64,000 nucleotides of DNA, from NCBI RefSeq assembly GCF_014168535.1, contig NZ_CP060007.1, positions 4,402,001 through 4,466,000 of the forward strand, read 5' to 3'. Both the position numbers and the translations under genes were made by a program. The notes beneath the pieces were generated by a model. That model saw only the letters and a list, made by a program, of their open reading frames with translations, did not search any database and was not told where the DNA came from. The stretch comes from Lacibacter sediminis (lineage in GTDB: Bacteria; Bacteroidota; Bacteroidia; Chitinophagales; Chitinophagaceae). Shown here one piece after another: positions 19,425 to 28,223 of the stretch (position 1 is the first letter of the stretch; the number at the start of each line of letters is the position of its first letter).

Positions 19425-20075
19425 TTAGTTTTTGTTTGATAAAAATGCCTGCTCACTGAAATGAGCAGGCATTTTTTTGAGTGTTTCATAGATCAGCAAA
19501 AGCACAACTGCAAAAAGAATTGTTACCGCCCACACACGTGGATGTGATGCCGGTGAAATAACCTTCGACAAAATTCCCTGCGCCAGATCAAGTGGCTGCG
19601 TTATCAAGTGCCAACTGTTATAACGATCATACCTGCCGAGATAAATACCAAAGCCGCAAAGCACAAAAAAACTTAAGATCATTGGCCTCACCTGCACAAC
19701 TGAAAAACGTTTCAACAGCAGTTGCTCAATATTCCGCAATGAATATAATCCCATGAGTAAACCGTTCCAGGCTGCCATAAACAACAACACAAGATCATAA
19801 TACAACGGAACCCCTGCCCTTTCCTGCAAATGAAAAAGATCGGTGATGAGATAAGGTGAATTGGGGAAGAACAATAACCACAAACTGAACAGCAATACAT
19901 TCCTCATTGAAAATTTAGAATCCCTGATCATGCTGCTGAACAGTAAGGGTAACCATGCAAGGAAAAGATTCCATGGAATGAAGAGAAAAAGAAAACTTCC
20001 GGTGTACCACACACGAAACACATAAAGTAAAAACGAGAAACCAACCGAGCAGATCAAGATGTTTTTCATACTCAA
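19425..20075 (-). CDS. DUF1361 integral membrane protein
   Basis: This 216-residue multi-pass inner-membrane protein has about six hydrophobic segments and the DUF1361 core FPNSPYLITDLFHL near residue 70. The function of the family is unknown. It is the last gene of the minus-strand operon beginning at 23295, and its ATG overlaps the stop of the DgkA-like gene by 4 bases. Its last codons (MPAHFSEQAFLS) are written by the arms of the terminator hairpin of the opposite gene. Confidence 0.87.
   Translation of the reverse strand: MSMKNILICSVGFSFLLYVFRVWYTGSFLFLFIPWNLFLAWLPLLFSSMIRDSKFSMRNVLLFSLWLLFFPNSPYLITDLFHLQERAGVPLYYDLVLLFMAAWNGLLMGLYSLRNIEQLLLKRFSVVQVRPMILSFFVLCGFGIYLGRYDRYNSWHLITQPLDLAQGILSKVISPASHPRVWAVTILFAVVLLLIYETLKKMPAHFSEQAFLSNKN
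19441..19476 (+). terminator. Intrinsic terminator embedded in the opposite gene
   Basis: AAAAATGCCTGCTCA pairs with TGAGCAGGCATTTTT around a six-base loop (CTGAAA), followed by two more T. It lies 18 bases after the stop of the 1145-residue protein and entirely inside the 3' coding end of the DUF1361 gene. Confidence 0.88.
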
Positions 20076-20416
20076 AAAAGTAAAATGAGTTTAGGAAGAA
20101 AAATAATGAGCGCCACTACTAGGCTGCCCAATGCTGTTACCAATACCGCAGCGGCAGCGATGTCTTTTATTTGTTTAATGGCGGGATGTTGTTCTGCTGT
20201 TACATGATTGCATAATTTTTCAATGGCTGTATTGATCAGTTCCATCGCAATCACAGAACAAATACATAATACGATCATTCCCCACTCTGCTGCAGCTATC
20301 TTGAAATAAAAACCGGCTACTGTAACAAGAAGTGCAGCAACAACATGTATCCGCATATTGAACTCACTCCCGAAAGCATTAGCCAATCCTCTGAACGCAT
20401 AATAGAATGATCGCAT
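20072..20416 (-). CDS. DgkA-family lipid kinase (diacylglycerol/undecaprenol kinase)
   Basis: This 114-residue inner-membrane protein has three membrane segments and the DgkA catalytic motif ELINTAIEKLCNH at about 60-72. DgkA proteins phosphorylate diacylglycerol in proteobacteria and undecaprenol in Gram-positives; which substrate is used here cannot be read from the sequence. It starts 8 bases after the COQ4-like gene and overlaps the DUF1361 gene by 4 bases (ATGA), so translation is probably coupled. Confidence 0.93.
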   Translation of the reverse strand: MRSFYYAFRGLANAFGSEFNMRIHVVAALLVTVAGFYFKIAAAEWGMIVLCICSVIAMELINTAIEKLCNHVTAEQHPAIKQIKDIAAAAVLVTALGSLVVALIIFLPKLILLF

Positions 20417-20424
20417 AATTAATT

Positions 20425-20904
20425 TTATTTAGCTAATGAATACTGATACCGTACTTCAGCAAGCGGCTGTTGCATAATGGCAAACCAATCAAGTGACGAA
20501 AGATCACTTGCTTCTTTCCCCCGCTGGTAAGCGTTGCGGAACGATGAATAGTACTCGGGCATTGTGACCAACCCATAGATCACTGTTGCCAACACCGGAA
20601 AAGAAACTCTTCCATTTGCCAACATAAAAAACTGCAGGCTCACCTCGCCTTCGTCGGTAAAAGGATAATCAAGTACAACGTGTTTTATATCATGTCGCTC
20701 ATAATATGGAAGCAATCGAATACTATGCGCATTAAGCAGTTGCCACAATTCATTGCCCACTGTTTCAAACGGCAATGCACTGAGTTGCTCCATACTGTAA
20801 GGGAATTTCTTTTTCCTTCTTACAATCTTTAAGACAGGTAACGCAACTGTATGCGTAAGTAACACAAGTATATTGCTGCGAAGTTTTTTTAATAACTGTA
20901 TCAT
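20425..20904 (-). CDS. COQ4-like protein
   Basis: This 159-residue protein has the COQ4 signature HDxxH(x)11E as His71, Asp72, His75 and Glu87 (RHDIKHVVLDYPFTDEGE). Eukaryotic COQ4 binds a metal and organises ubiquinone biosynthesis. Bacteroidota generally make menaquinone, so a lipid- or quinone-binding role is only inference. A basic N-terminus (KIVRRKKKF) suggests membrane association. Its ATG overlaps the creD stop by 4 bases, so it is translationally coupled to creD. Confidence 0.75.
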   Translation of the reverse strand: MIQLLKKLRSNILVLLTHTVALPVLKIVRRKKKFPYSMEQLSALPFETVGNELWQLLNAHSIRLLPYYERHDIKHVVLDYPFTDEGEVSLQFFMLANGRVSFPVLATVIYGLVTMPEYYSSFRNAYQRGKEASDLSSLDWFAIMQQPLAEVRYQYSLAK

Positions 20905-22262
20905 AACGCTGATGAATTGTCGTTGATCGTTTCGTTTGCTGTTTCTTTCTTCCCTTCACCATACCAATCGATCTTACGTGAGTAATACATCACAATCGCA
21001 AGCAGGATGAATAAACCAATACTTCCAAACAGTAACGCTCCATCCTGTAACTGAATAAGAATATAAATAAAGCCGTACAACGATGAGAGAAATACCAGCA
21101 ACGCAATTGCGATAGCTGCTTGTTTAAAGATGCTGTAAGTGTAAGATGTGATGAGACCAATAGTTGCAACTGAAGCGATCAGGTAAGCAATATTAAAACC
21201 TGTGTATTCGGAAAGAGACAACAGCAAAGTATAAAAAATACAAAGCGCCAATCCAACCAATACATATTGTAACGGATGTACACTTCTCTTTTTCAATGTT
21301 TCAATAAAAAAGTAAAGGAAAAACGTAAGTGCTATAAAAAGCAACGCATACTTTACTGTACGCAATGTTTTGCTGTACGAATCAACACCTTGTAATAATT
21401 CTACACCAAACGCAAACCCATCAATATTCTGTTTTCCTTCCTTCCACAGCTGCGGAATATCACGGGTGAAATGAAGAATATTCCAACTGGCTGTAAATCC
21501 TTTGTCAGTAACCGTATGTTGAGTTGGTAAAAATTTACCGTCAAACGAAGGATCAGGCCAGGTTGATCTTAATTTTACATTGGTTTGTTTACCAAGTGGT
21601 GTAAAGTAAAGACGCTCGGAACCTTTCAATTTCAATTTGAGTTCATACGACTGTGCTGAATCTTTTAATGCCATAGCATTTTTCAATAAACTGCTCACAC
21701 CTGAACCTGCAATATCTGTTGGCGGAAAACCGGGATCCATTTCTGATGATACAGCATTCCAGTTCAATGATAACGCTTCTGCAATCCCTCTGTTATCGGA
21801 TATGCCCAAACAAAGCCGCACTTCATTCCACAAAACATCTGAAGGATCAATACCCACCTGCGAAAGTTCTATCGGAAGAAATTTCCCACTGATCGTTAAG
21901 TCCGATTTATAAAGAATGATCTTGAAAATACTTCTGCTGCGTTCTTCGGGAATCAATTCGCCATTGATGTTTTCTGATTCAGGGAGGTAATGCATCATTC
22001 GCTTTATCATCATCACTTTGCCTTTATCATCCACAAACTTTTCCTGGTAGGGGATCATTAAAAAAGGACCGCTCACCGTTTGTGCCGATGCCCATTTAGA
22101 ACTCACCTCAGCGATCACTTCACGTTGCCTGTCTTGCCGCTCCCGCACCAACTCCATTATAAAAGCAGTTGGTATCAATAATACCAGAATAAGAAAGCCA
22201 ACAAGAATGGATTTAATAAAGATGCCATACCGTTGCCAGAAAGAGGCTTGTTGTGTGTCCAT
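20901..22262 (-). CDS. creD: CreD inner-membrane protein
   Basis: This 453-residue protein has one N-terminal membrane anchor, a periplasmic domain of about 270 residues (VSSKWASAQTVSGPFLMIPY ... GVELLQGVDSYSKTLRTVKY) and five or six C-terminal membrane helices. That is the CreD layout. In enterobacteria creD is the main target of the CreBC two-component system and affects envelope integrity and beta-lactam tolerance. No CreBC is seen here. Instead a winged-helix regulator gene lies directly upstream, and a 17-bp palindrome stands 19-35 bases before the ATG. Confidence 0.93.
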   Translation of the reverse strand: MDTQQASFWQRYGIFIKSILVGFLILVLLIPTAFIMELVRERQDRQREVIAEVSSKWASAQTVSGPFLMIPYQEKFVDDKGKVMMIKRMMHYLPESENINGELIPEERSRSIFKIILYKSDLTISGKFLPIELSQVGIDPSDVLWNEVRLCLGISDNRGIAEALSLNWNAVSSEMDPGFPPTDIAGSGVSSLLKNAMALKDSAQSYELKLKLKGSERLYFTPLGKQTNVKLRSTWPDPSFDGKFLPTQHTVTDKGFTASWNILHFTRDIPQLWKEGKQNIDGFAFGVELLQGVDSYSKTLRTVKYALLFIALTFFLYFFIETLKKRSVHPLQYVLVGLALCIFYTLLLSLSEYTGFNIAYLIASVATIGLITSYTYSIFKQAAIAIALLVFLSSLYGFIYILIQLQDGALLFGSIGLFILLAIVMYYSRKIDWYGEGKKETANETINDNSSAL

Positions 22263-22274
22263 TGTATTTATTTT

Positions 22275-22297
22275 AAAAGCACTTTGAATTTCAAAGT
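22275..22297 (-). promoter_or_regulatory. Candidate operator upstream of creD
   Basis: AAAAGC is followed by ACTTTGAATTTCAAAGT (22281-22297), a perfect 8-bp inverted repeat around one base. It lies between the stop of the winged-helix gene and the creD ATG. The same block, with one mismatch in the palindrome, precedes the first gene of the operon at 23296-23318. It is probably the binding site of the winged-helix protein. Confidence 0.65.
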
Positions 22298-22312
22298 TTA
22301 TGTATAAAAAAA

Positions 22313-22615
22313 TTACTTCCCCATTTGTTTGATCATTTGCTCCAGGGCGTCAAGGTGTAATCTGAATGCTTTTTCACCTGCTTTTGTAACTGCATAAGTT
22401 GTGTTTGTCTTGCGTCCCACAAATCCTTTGTTCACTTTTACATACCCGTTTTCTTCCAGTGCCTTCAGGTGGGATGCAAGATTTCCATCAGTTACATTGA
22501 TCAGTTCTTTCAGTTCATTAAAACTTACCTGTGCATTTACCATCAATGCACTCATTACGCCTAACCTTACCCGGCTGTCGAACACCTTTTGTAACTGTTC
22601 TATCGGATTCTTCAT
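22313..22615 (-). CDS. Winged-helix transcriptional regulator
   Basis: This 100-residue protein is a single winged-helix DNA-binding domain of the MarR/ArsR-like HTH_27 type. The recognition region is NVTDGNLASHLKALEENGYVKV and the wing is GFVGRKTNTTYAVTKAGEKAF. No ligand-binding domain or metal-binding cysteines are seen. The ATG overlaps the stop of the upstream membrane-protein gene by 4 bases, and creD follows after 50 bases. Two palindromes flank the regulator's operon half and suggest that it controls itself and creD. Confidence 0.9.
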   Translation of the reverse strand: MKNPIEQLQKVFDSRVRLGVMSALMVNAQVSFNELKELINVTDGNLASHLKALEENGYVKVNKGFVGRKTNTTYAVTKAGEKAFRLHLDALEQMIKQMGK

Positions 22616-23295
22616 ACTTTCTTCTCCATTTGCATGGGCTGTCGTTCATATTTATTCCACATCACTATTCCATATATAATGTGTAACAGTCCAAAACCTG
22701 CGGCCCAAAAATAAAGTCCATAGCCCGGAAACCAACAATTAATTACTCCCAATGAAGTGATCACATAACCAAGAAAACGGATTTCTCCAAATGTATACTT
22801 TGCACCATTAATAAGCGCTATGCCATAAAAGATCAAACAACCAGGAGCAATTAAACCATAAACTCCAGCTTCGATCAGTTTCAAAAGAAATAAACCACCT
22901 GCTACCAATGGCACTGCAATATTCCAGATCATTCTTTTTGCTGTTGATCCCCAAACAGGTACACCTTGTCGTTTACTTCTGATATAGGTAAAGAATACAG
23001 CCAGCACAATTGCCGAAAGCAACGTGAACAATGCAATATAAAATAACCGGCTGCCCATGAATGAATACAACATACCAACTCCATCATTGGTATAGCCATC
23101 TGCTATCAATCCGCCTTTTCGTACTCCTGCACCACCCGATTTTTCGATCACATCATAAGCAAACCAGGCACCAGTTAATGCACACAAACCTGCAGCAATA
23201 CCACTTAAGCCACTAAGACTGATAAAGCGACTGCTGCGGTCCATCATATTACGGATGTCCTGGATAGTTTCAAGCGTTTGATTCTGGCTATTCAT
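22612..23295 (-). CDS. Multi-pass membrane protein, first gene of the creD operon
   Basis: This 227-residue protein is not assigned to a characterised family. After a soluble N-terminus (NSQNQTLETIQDIRNMMDRS) it has about six membrane segments, beginning FISLSGLSGIAAGLCALTGAW. Such proteins are often paired with a short winged-helix regulator in this phylum, so it may be a membrane sensor or partner for that regulator, which is inference. The ATG at 23295 is 6 bases downstream of a palindromic operator candidate, so any leader is very short. Confidence 0.82.
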   Translation of the reverse strand: MNSQNQTLETIQDIRNMMDRSSRFISLSGLSGIAAGLCALTGAWFAYDVIEKSGGAGVRKGGLIADGYTNDGVGMLYSFMGSRLFYIALFTLLSAIVLAVFFTYIRSKRQGVPVWGSTAKRMIWNIAVPLVAGGLFLLKLIEAGVYGLIAPGCLIFYGIALINGAKYTFGEIRFLGYVITSLGVINCWFPGYGLYFWAAGFGLLHIIYGIVMWNKYERQPMQMEKKV

Positions 23296-23318
23296 AAAAG
23301 CACTTTGAATTGCAAAGT
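23296..23318 (-). promoter_or_regulatory. Candidate operator upstream of the membrane-protein/regulator operon
   Basis: AAAAGC followed by ACTTTGAATTGCAAAGT (23302-23318) matches the creD-proximal palindrome except for one base in the right arm. Read on the minus strand, TTACTTTG at its upstream edge is one base away from TAnnTTTG, so the operator probably overlaps the -7 box. Confidence 0.65.
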
Positions 23319-23463
23319 AAATGATTTTTCATCTATTCTTCAAACTATCCTTTGCTCTTTTTAACAGAAAGTTTTAGAAAACAATTGGCTATCGTAAAAA
23401 CCCTGACAGGATGAGCGACTTGGATTCACTATTTTTATCGTTCCAAACAATCGCATTAACCGG

Positions 23464-25962
23464 ATGAAGTATATCGTTTCTCTTGTGCTGAGTATCGTTT
23501 GCATCTTAACCATGACGGCGCAAACAAAAGTTGTTTCCGGTATCATTAAAGATTCGCACTCTGATGAGCCTATTCCCTTCGCATCTGTGCAGTTGAAAAA
23601 TACAACAATTGGTAAGCTGAGTGATTCGGCAGGTTTATTTTCATTAAACCTCACTTCAATTTCAGCAACCGATTCCCTGCTCATTAGTTATGTTGGTTAT
23701 AACAGCATGACCATTGCTTTACCTGCTACATCAAAAGACAGCATTTTCTTAACGATTCAACTTGAACGTGGCAGTGCAGGAAAAGAAGTGGTGGTGAAAT
23801 CGAAATACGGAAGAGGGTGGATCCTTTGGCGAAAAGTGGTGCGCCAAAAACCTGTGAACGACCGTTACCGTTTCGAAAACTTTGGTTACGAATTATACAA
23901 CAAGCTCGAACTTGATATTAACCGTTTCAATAAAGATAAGTTTAAGAATATTGGTCCGCTCAAGCCTTTTGGTTTTATACTTGATCAAACAGTTGACAGT
24001 ACCAGTGAAGACAAGCCTTTTCTGCCGATCTTTCTCACAGAAACGATTTCGAATTACTATTATCAGAAATCACCCCTAAGAAGAAGAGAAGAGATCAAAG
24101 CCAGTCGAACATCGGGTGTAGATAATGAAAGTGTACAGAAATTATTGGGCGGTATGGATCAGAACATCAACGTGTACAATAACTACATACCGATTTTTGA
24201 TAAACGTTTCATCAGTCCCATCAGCGATAATGGTGATGCATTTTATAGTTATCGTGTGCCGGATACACAATATGTAGCAGGTAAACGCTTCTTTCATCTG
24301 GTGTTTACACCAAAGCGAAAAGGAGAAAATACATTTGAAGGCGATTGCTGGATACATGACACAACATTTGCTGTGCAGAAAATGAACCTCCGTTTATCAA
24401 AAGAAGCAAATGTGAATTATGTAGAAAAACTGAGTATTGTGCAGGAGTACAAATTCGTGAACGATTCAATTTGGTTTTTGCTGAAGGATAAATTTATTAT
24501 TGATGTGGCACCAATTGGCAAACAGAAGTTTGGTGTAACGGGACGGAAAACGACTACCTATAAAAATGTGCTCATCAATTCGGGTATAGTGTGGGAGCAG
24601 TTGCAGAAGAATAAAAAGCTGGAAGAAACAATACTACTTGCAGGATCAACACAACAACCGGAAACTTATTGGAAGGAGTCACGGCACGAAGAGCTTGCAA
24701 AAAATGAAAAGGCTATTTACAGCATGATCGATACGTTGCAGAAGATGCCGCTCTTTAAACGATATAGTGAGATTGCAACATTTCTTGCAACTGGTTACAA
24801 AGCATTCGGAAGTTTTGAATATGGCCCTTGGTTCAATGTTATGAGTTCAAATGTGGTGGAAGGTTTCCGCACAAGGTTGGATCTGGGAACCAGTACCAAC
24901 TTCAGCAAAACGTGGTGGTTGCGTGGATATCTTGCTTATGGATTTACTGATAAGAAGTTCAAGGGACGGGCAGAGATCACACATCTTTTCAAGCGTGATC
25001 CACGTGTTCGCATGTATCTGTCATACACAAATGATTATGATAACGGACAACGCTATTATGATGAAGTGGGAACCGATAACGTATTTACTTTAGCCGCACG
25101 TAAATCGCAAGTGCCTATTAAATTCCTTCGTGTGGAACAACAACGCATTGAATTCTCGAAAGAAACACATGCCGGTTTTACATTTGAAGTTTCTGCTACA
25201 CGTAAAAAATTCAATCCGATTCGTTCGTTACCCAGTAAATCAATTTACCCAGATGGGGTTGGTGAGGCCTTGAATAATTCAGAGGTCGGTTTTCGTATCC
25301 GCTATGCCTATCTGGAACGTTTCCTCGAAGGAACATTTTTAAGATCCAGTTTGGGTAGTCCCTATCCAATTGCTGAAATTAAATATGCAAGAGGATTTCC
25401 CGGTTTCTTGAAAAGCAATTATCAATACCATCGTTTAACAGCATCAGTACACGATTATTTCAAGATTGCTAACCTTGGTGAGCTTTACTACAATGTGTAC
25501 GGTGGTAAAATTTATGGTACACTTCCGTTTCCGTTATTAGAAATCCATCCCGGTAATGAGATTTTCTATTACAACAAATATGCGTTCAACCTAATGAACA
25601 GGTTCGAATACCTGAGTGATGAATATGCAGGTGTAAACGTTGAACATAATATTGGCAATGGCATGTTCCGTTTGCTTGGACCAACACGTAAACTGAAGCT
25701 TCGCCAGTTCTGGACCGCAAAAGTTTTATGGGGAAGTTTGAGTGATGCCAACCGGAATTTTAACCAGGTGGGCGCAGTGTTTGATCGTGGTCACCAGTTT
25801 CAATCGCTTAATGGAAAAACCTACATGGAAGTAGGCACTGGTGTTGATAATATTTTCCGTGTGTTGAGGTTTGATTTTATCTGGCGTTTATCTCCACAAC
25901 CATTGCCGCAGGAGCGCTATAAACGATTTGGCATTTTTGGAAGTTTCAGGTTGCAGTTTTAA
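23464..25962 (+). CDS. DUF5686 outer-membrane protein with carboxypeptidase-like regulatory domain
   Basis: This 832-residue protein has a signal peptide (MKYIVSLVLSIVCILTMTAQ) and a carboxypeptidase-regulatory-like domain at about 22-110 (VVSGIIKDSHSDEPIPFASV...SYVGYNSMTI). The rest is DUF5686, with a likely beta-barrel at the C-terminus ending in FGIFGSFRLQF. Such proteins resemble TonB-dependent receptors in their N-terminal domain but lack a recognisable plug. The function is unknown. It is monocistronic, and TATTTTTA near 23430 is a near-consensus -7 box. Confidence 0.88.
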   Translation: MKYIVSLVLSIVCILTMTAQTKVVSGIIKDSHSDEPIPFASVQLKNTTIGKLSDSAGLFSLNLTSISATDSLLISYVGYNSMTIALPATSKDSIFLTIQLERGSAGKEVVVKSKYGRGWILWRKVVRQKPVNDRYRFENFGYELYNKLELDINRFNKDKFKNIGPLKPFGFILDQTVDSTSEDKPFLPIFLTETISNYYYQKSPLRRREEIKASRTSGVDNESVQKLLGGMDQNINVYNNYIPIFDKRFISPISDNGDAFYSYRVPDTQYVAGKRFFHLVFTPKRKGENTFEGDCWIHDTTFAVQKMNLRLSKEANVNYVEKLSIVQEYKFVNDSIWFLLKDKFIIDVAPIGKQKFGVTGRKTTTYKNVLINSGIVWEQLQKNKKLEETILLAGSTQQPETYWKESRHEELAKNEKAIYSMIDTLQKMPLFKRYSEIATFLATGYKAFGSFEYGPWFNVMSSNVVEGFRTRLDLGTSTNFSKTWWLRGYLAYGFTDKKFKGRAEITHLFKRDPRVRMYLSYTNDYDNGQRYYDEVGTDNVFTLAARKSQVPIKFLRVEQQRIEFSKETHAGFTFEVSATRKKFNPIRSLPSKSIYPDGVGEALNNSEVGFRIRYAYLERFLEGTFLRSSLGSPYPIAEIKYARGFPGFLKSNYQYHRLTASVHDYFKIANLGELYYNVYGGKIYGTLPFPLLEIHPGNEIFYYNKYAFNLMNRFEYLSDEYAGVNVEHNIGNGMFRLLGPTRKLKLRQFWTAKVLWGSLSDANRNFNQVGAVFDRGHQFQSLNGKTYMEVGTGVDNIFRVLRFDFIWRLSPQPLPQERYKRFGIFGSFRLQF

Positions 25963-25967
25963 TTGTT

Positions 25968-25991
25968 ACCACAAAGACACGAAGCACAAAG
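25968..25991. repeat. Intergenic repeat of the 'CCACAAAGACACGAAG' kind
   Basis: A short purine-rich sequence (ACCACAAAGACACGAAGC) lies in the 34-base gap between two convergent genes. A related sequence is present at 29552-29587. It looks like a dispersed intergenic repeat. Confidence 0.4.
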
Positions 25992-25996
25992 AAAAA

Positions 25997-27178
25997 CTAC
26001 AGTTCGTTCAAACAATCAATAATCATTTTACAAGCTTTTGTAATTTCGTCTTCAGTGATAGTAAGTGGAGGCGCAATCCTCAAACAATTAGAGGCAAATA
26101 AAAACCAATCGGTCAACACGCCTTTTTCAATACAGGCATCAATTACTTTTTTGTTTGTTTCAAAACTATCAAACACAACAGCCATCATCAAACCTCTTGA
26201 ACGCACGGCTTCAATTTTTGGATGATGCAGCAACGTGCGGAAAAGAATTTCTTTTTCAGCAACGCCTTTCACTAACTCTTCTTCCAGCAATACATTCATG
26301 GCGGCCATACCTGCTGCACAGCAAACCGGGTGACCACCAAACGTAGTAATATGCCCCAGCACAGGGTTCTCTGTAAACTTCCACATTAATTCATGACTGG
26401 CAACAAATGCACCCAATGGCATTCCACCTCCTAATGCTTTCCCTAATAATAAAATATCGGGCACTACATCAAATTGTTCAAAAGCCCACATTGAACCATT
26501 TCGGCCAAAGCCACATTGTATTTCATCTAATATCAACAAGGTACCTGTTTCGGTACAACGCTTTCGCAAAGCAGTGATCCATTCTTTCAACGGTGCATTT
26601 ATACCTGCTTCAGCTTGTACGGTTTCAGCAATTACGCAAGCTGTATTACTTCCTATCAACTCCAATGCTTCAAACGAATTATAATCTGCATGATGCACTC
26701 CCGGCAATAAAGGACGAAATGAATTCCGCCAGTATTCATCGCCCATAACACTTAATGCACCTTGCGTACTACCATGATAACTGTTATTAAATGCTACGAT
26801 CTCTGTTCTGCCTGTCACACGTTTGACCAGCTTCATCGCTCCTTCTGTTGCTTCAGTTCCGGAATTGGTGAAGAAAACTGAGTTAAGCGATGCAGGTAAA
26901 TGATCTGTCAGCAGCTTTGCATACTGCACCTGTGGACTTTCAATAAACTCCCCATAAACCAACAAATGCATGTACTGATCAACCTGCTGTTTGATGGCCT
27001 CCACCACTTTGGGGTGGCGATGCCCCACATTACAAACGCTGATGCCTGCAATGAGATCGATGTATTCTTTTCCCCCGGCATCCCACAAACGACTTCCCTC
27101 GGCCTTTATAATTTCCAGTGCCAGCGGTGCGGGTGAAGTTTGTGCGACATGTTTTAAAAATAGTTCCCGTTGATTCAT
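25997..27178 (-). CDS. Class III pyridoxal-phosphate aminotransferase
   Basis: This 393-residue enzyme is of the acetylornithine/4-aminobutyrate aminotransferase family. Motifs include FTNSGTEATEGAMKL for phosphate binding, DEIQCGFGRNG with the pyridine-nitrogen Asp, and the Schiff-base lysine in LLLGKALGGGMPLGAF. Exact substrate specificity cannot be assigned; no arginine or GABA genes are adjacent. The start at 27178 (MNQRELFLKHVAQTSPAPLA) fits the family. An upstream ATG at 27250 would add 24 residues of unlikely sequence. Confidence 0.92.
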   Translation of the reverse strand: MNQRELFLKHVAQTSPAPLALEIIKAEGSRLWDAGGKEYIDLIAGISVCNVGHRHPKVVEAIKQQVDQYMHLLVYGEFIESPQVQYAKLLTDHLPASLNSVFFTNSGTEATEGAMKLVKRVTGRTEIVAFNNSYHGSTQGALSVMGDEYWRNSFRPLLPGVHHADYNSFEALELIGSNTACVIAETVQAEAGINAPLKEWITALRKRCTETGTLLILDEIQCGFGRNGSMWAFEQFDVVPDILLLGKALGGGMPLGAFVASHELMWKFTENPVLGHITTFGGHPVCCAAGMAAMNVLLEEELVKGVAEKEILFRTLLHHPKIEAVRSRGLMMAVVFDSFETNKKVIDACIEKGVLTDWFLFASNCLRIAPPLTITEDEITKACKMIIDCLNEL

Positions 27179-27416
27179 ATTGTGTTGTGCTGCAAATGTC
27201 GGTAAATAGTTGGTTGGCCTCAAATTGATGGTTTTATAAACCGGCATCATTGCTACTGCGTTATCTCCGTATTCAAGTTGAGTAAACCGGGAATAATATG
27301 GCCTTTATGGGCAGAAGAGGTTAAAAAACGGATAATTACTTTAAAAAACAGAGCAAACATTATGTACCCTCAGAAAACATTACGAAATTTACAGACGAAC
27401 TAAAACCACATTCCGT

Positions 27417-27950
27417 ATGCCCGTAATTCTTCCCGTAGAAGGCGTTTTTCCACAATTTGGCGACGATTGCTTTATTGCTCCTAATGCTACCATCGTAGGC
27501 GATGTAGTAATGGGTAATGAATGCAGTGTATGGTTCAATGCGGTTGTTCGTGGAGATGTAAACAGCATCAGGCTGGGCAACAAGGTGAACGTACAGGACG
27601 GAGCTGTGTTACATGCTACGTACCAAAAGACGAAAACCATTGTTGGAAATAATGTAAGCATCGGGCATAATGCACTTGTTCATGGTTGCACGGTACATGA
27701 TAATGTGTTGATCGGGATGGGGGCTATTGTAATGGATAATGCCATTATCAACAGCAATTCCATTATTGCGGCAGGTGCTGTAGTGTTGGAAGGAACGGTA
27801 GTGGAAGCCGGAAGTATTTATGCAGGTGTTCCTGCTAAAAAAGTAAAAGACATCAGCCAGGAACTGATACATGGTGAGATCAACCGGATCGCTAATAATT
27901 ATATCAAGTATTCCGGGTGGTTTAAAGATGCCTTAACAGAAAATAACTGA
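27417..27950 (+). CDS. Gamma carbonic anhydrase family protein
   Basis: This 177-residue left-handed beta-helix protein has hexapeptide repeats (NATIVGDVVMGNECSVWFNA and onward). The metal histidines are in AVLHATYQ and SIGHNALVHGC, and the arginine/aspartate pair in VVRGDVNSIRLG. Homologues hydrate carbon dioxide or act as YrdA/CaiE-like proteins without proven activity. It is preceded by a 240-base AT-rich gap and followed by a small lipoprotein gene. Confidence 0.92.
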   Translation: MPVILPVEGVFPQFGDDCFIAPNATIVGDVVMGNECSVWFNAVVRGDVNSIRLGNKVNVQDGAVLHATYQKTKTIVGNNVSIGHNALVHGCTVHDNVLIGMGAIVMDNAIINSNSIIAAGAVVLEGTVVEAGSIYAGVPAKKVKDISQELIHGEINRIANNYIKYSGWFKDALTENN

Positions 27951-27999
27951 TTACGGTACGAACATTGTCAGTATCCAAATGTTAAACAAGAATAATTAT

Positions 28000-28173
28000 A
28001 TGAAACAGATCACCAAAGCAGCGCTTGTCGTATTATTACTGTCTTTTATGACAAGTTGCAATGTGTTTAAACGAACACCCAAAGAAGGATGTCCAACTAA
28101 TGGCAAGAATGTTGGGGCCGAGAAGTTACTGAGCGGTGAAAAGGTGAAAAAAGCGAAACGATTTAACAGCTAA
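28000..28173 (+). CDS. Small lipoprotein
   Basis: This 57-residue protein (MKQITKAALVVLLLSFMTSC...) has an SPII signal peptide with the lipobox MTSC. The short mature part is basic (NVFKRTPKEGCPTNGKNVG...KVKKAKRFNS) and contains one further Cys. An in-frame ATG at 27979 would place seven polar residues before the signal peptide, so 28000 is chosen. It starts 49 bases after the carbonic anhydrase gene and may be co-transcribed with it. The function is unknown. Confidence 0.75.
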   Translation: MKQITKAALVVLLLSFMTSCNVFKRTPKEGCPTNGKNVGAEKLLSGEKVKKAKRFNS

Positions 28174-28223
28174 ATAATATAAAGAGAACTAACCCCATTT
28201 ATAACACCATAAATATTACCGCT

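Noticed and set aside
20901..23295. CreBC-like two-component control of creD
   Set aside because: No histidine kinase or response regulator is found next to creD; the only regulator is the short winged-helix protein.
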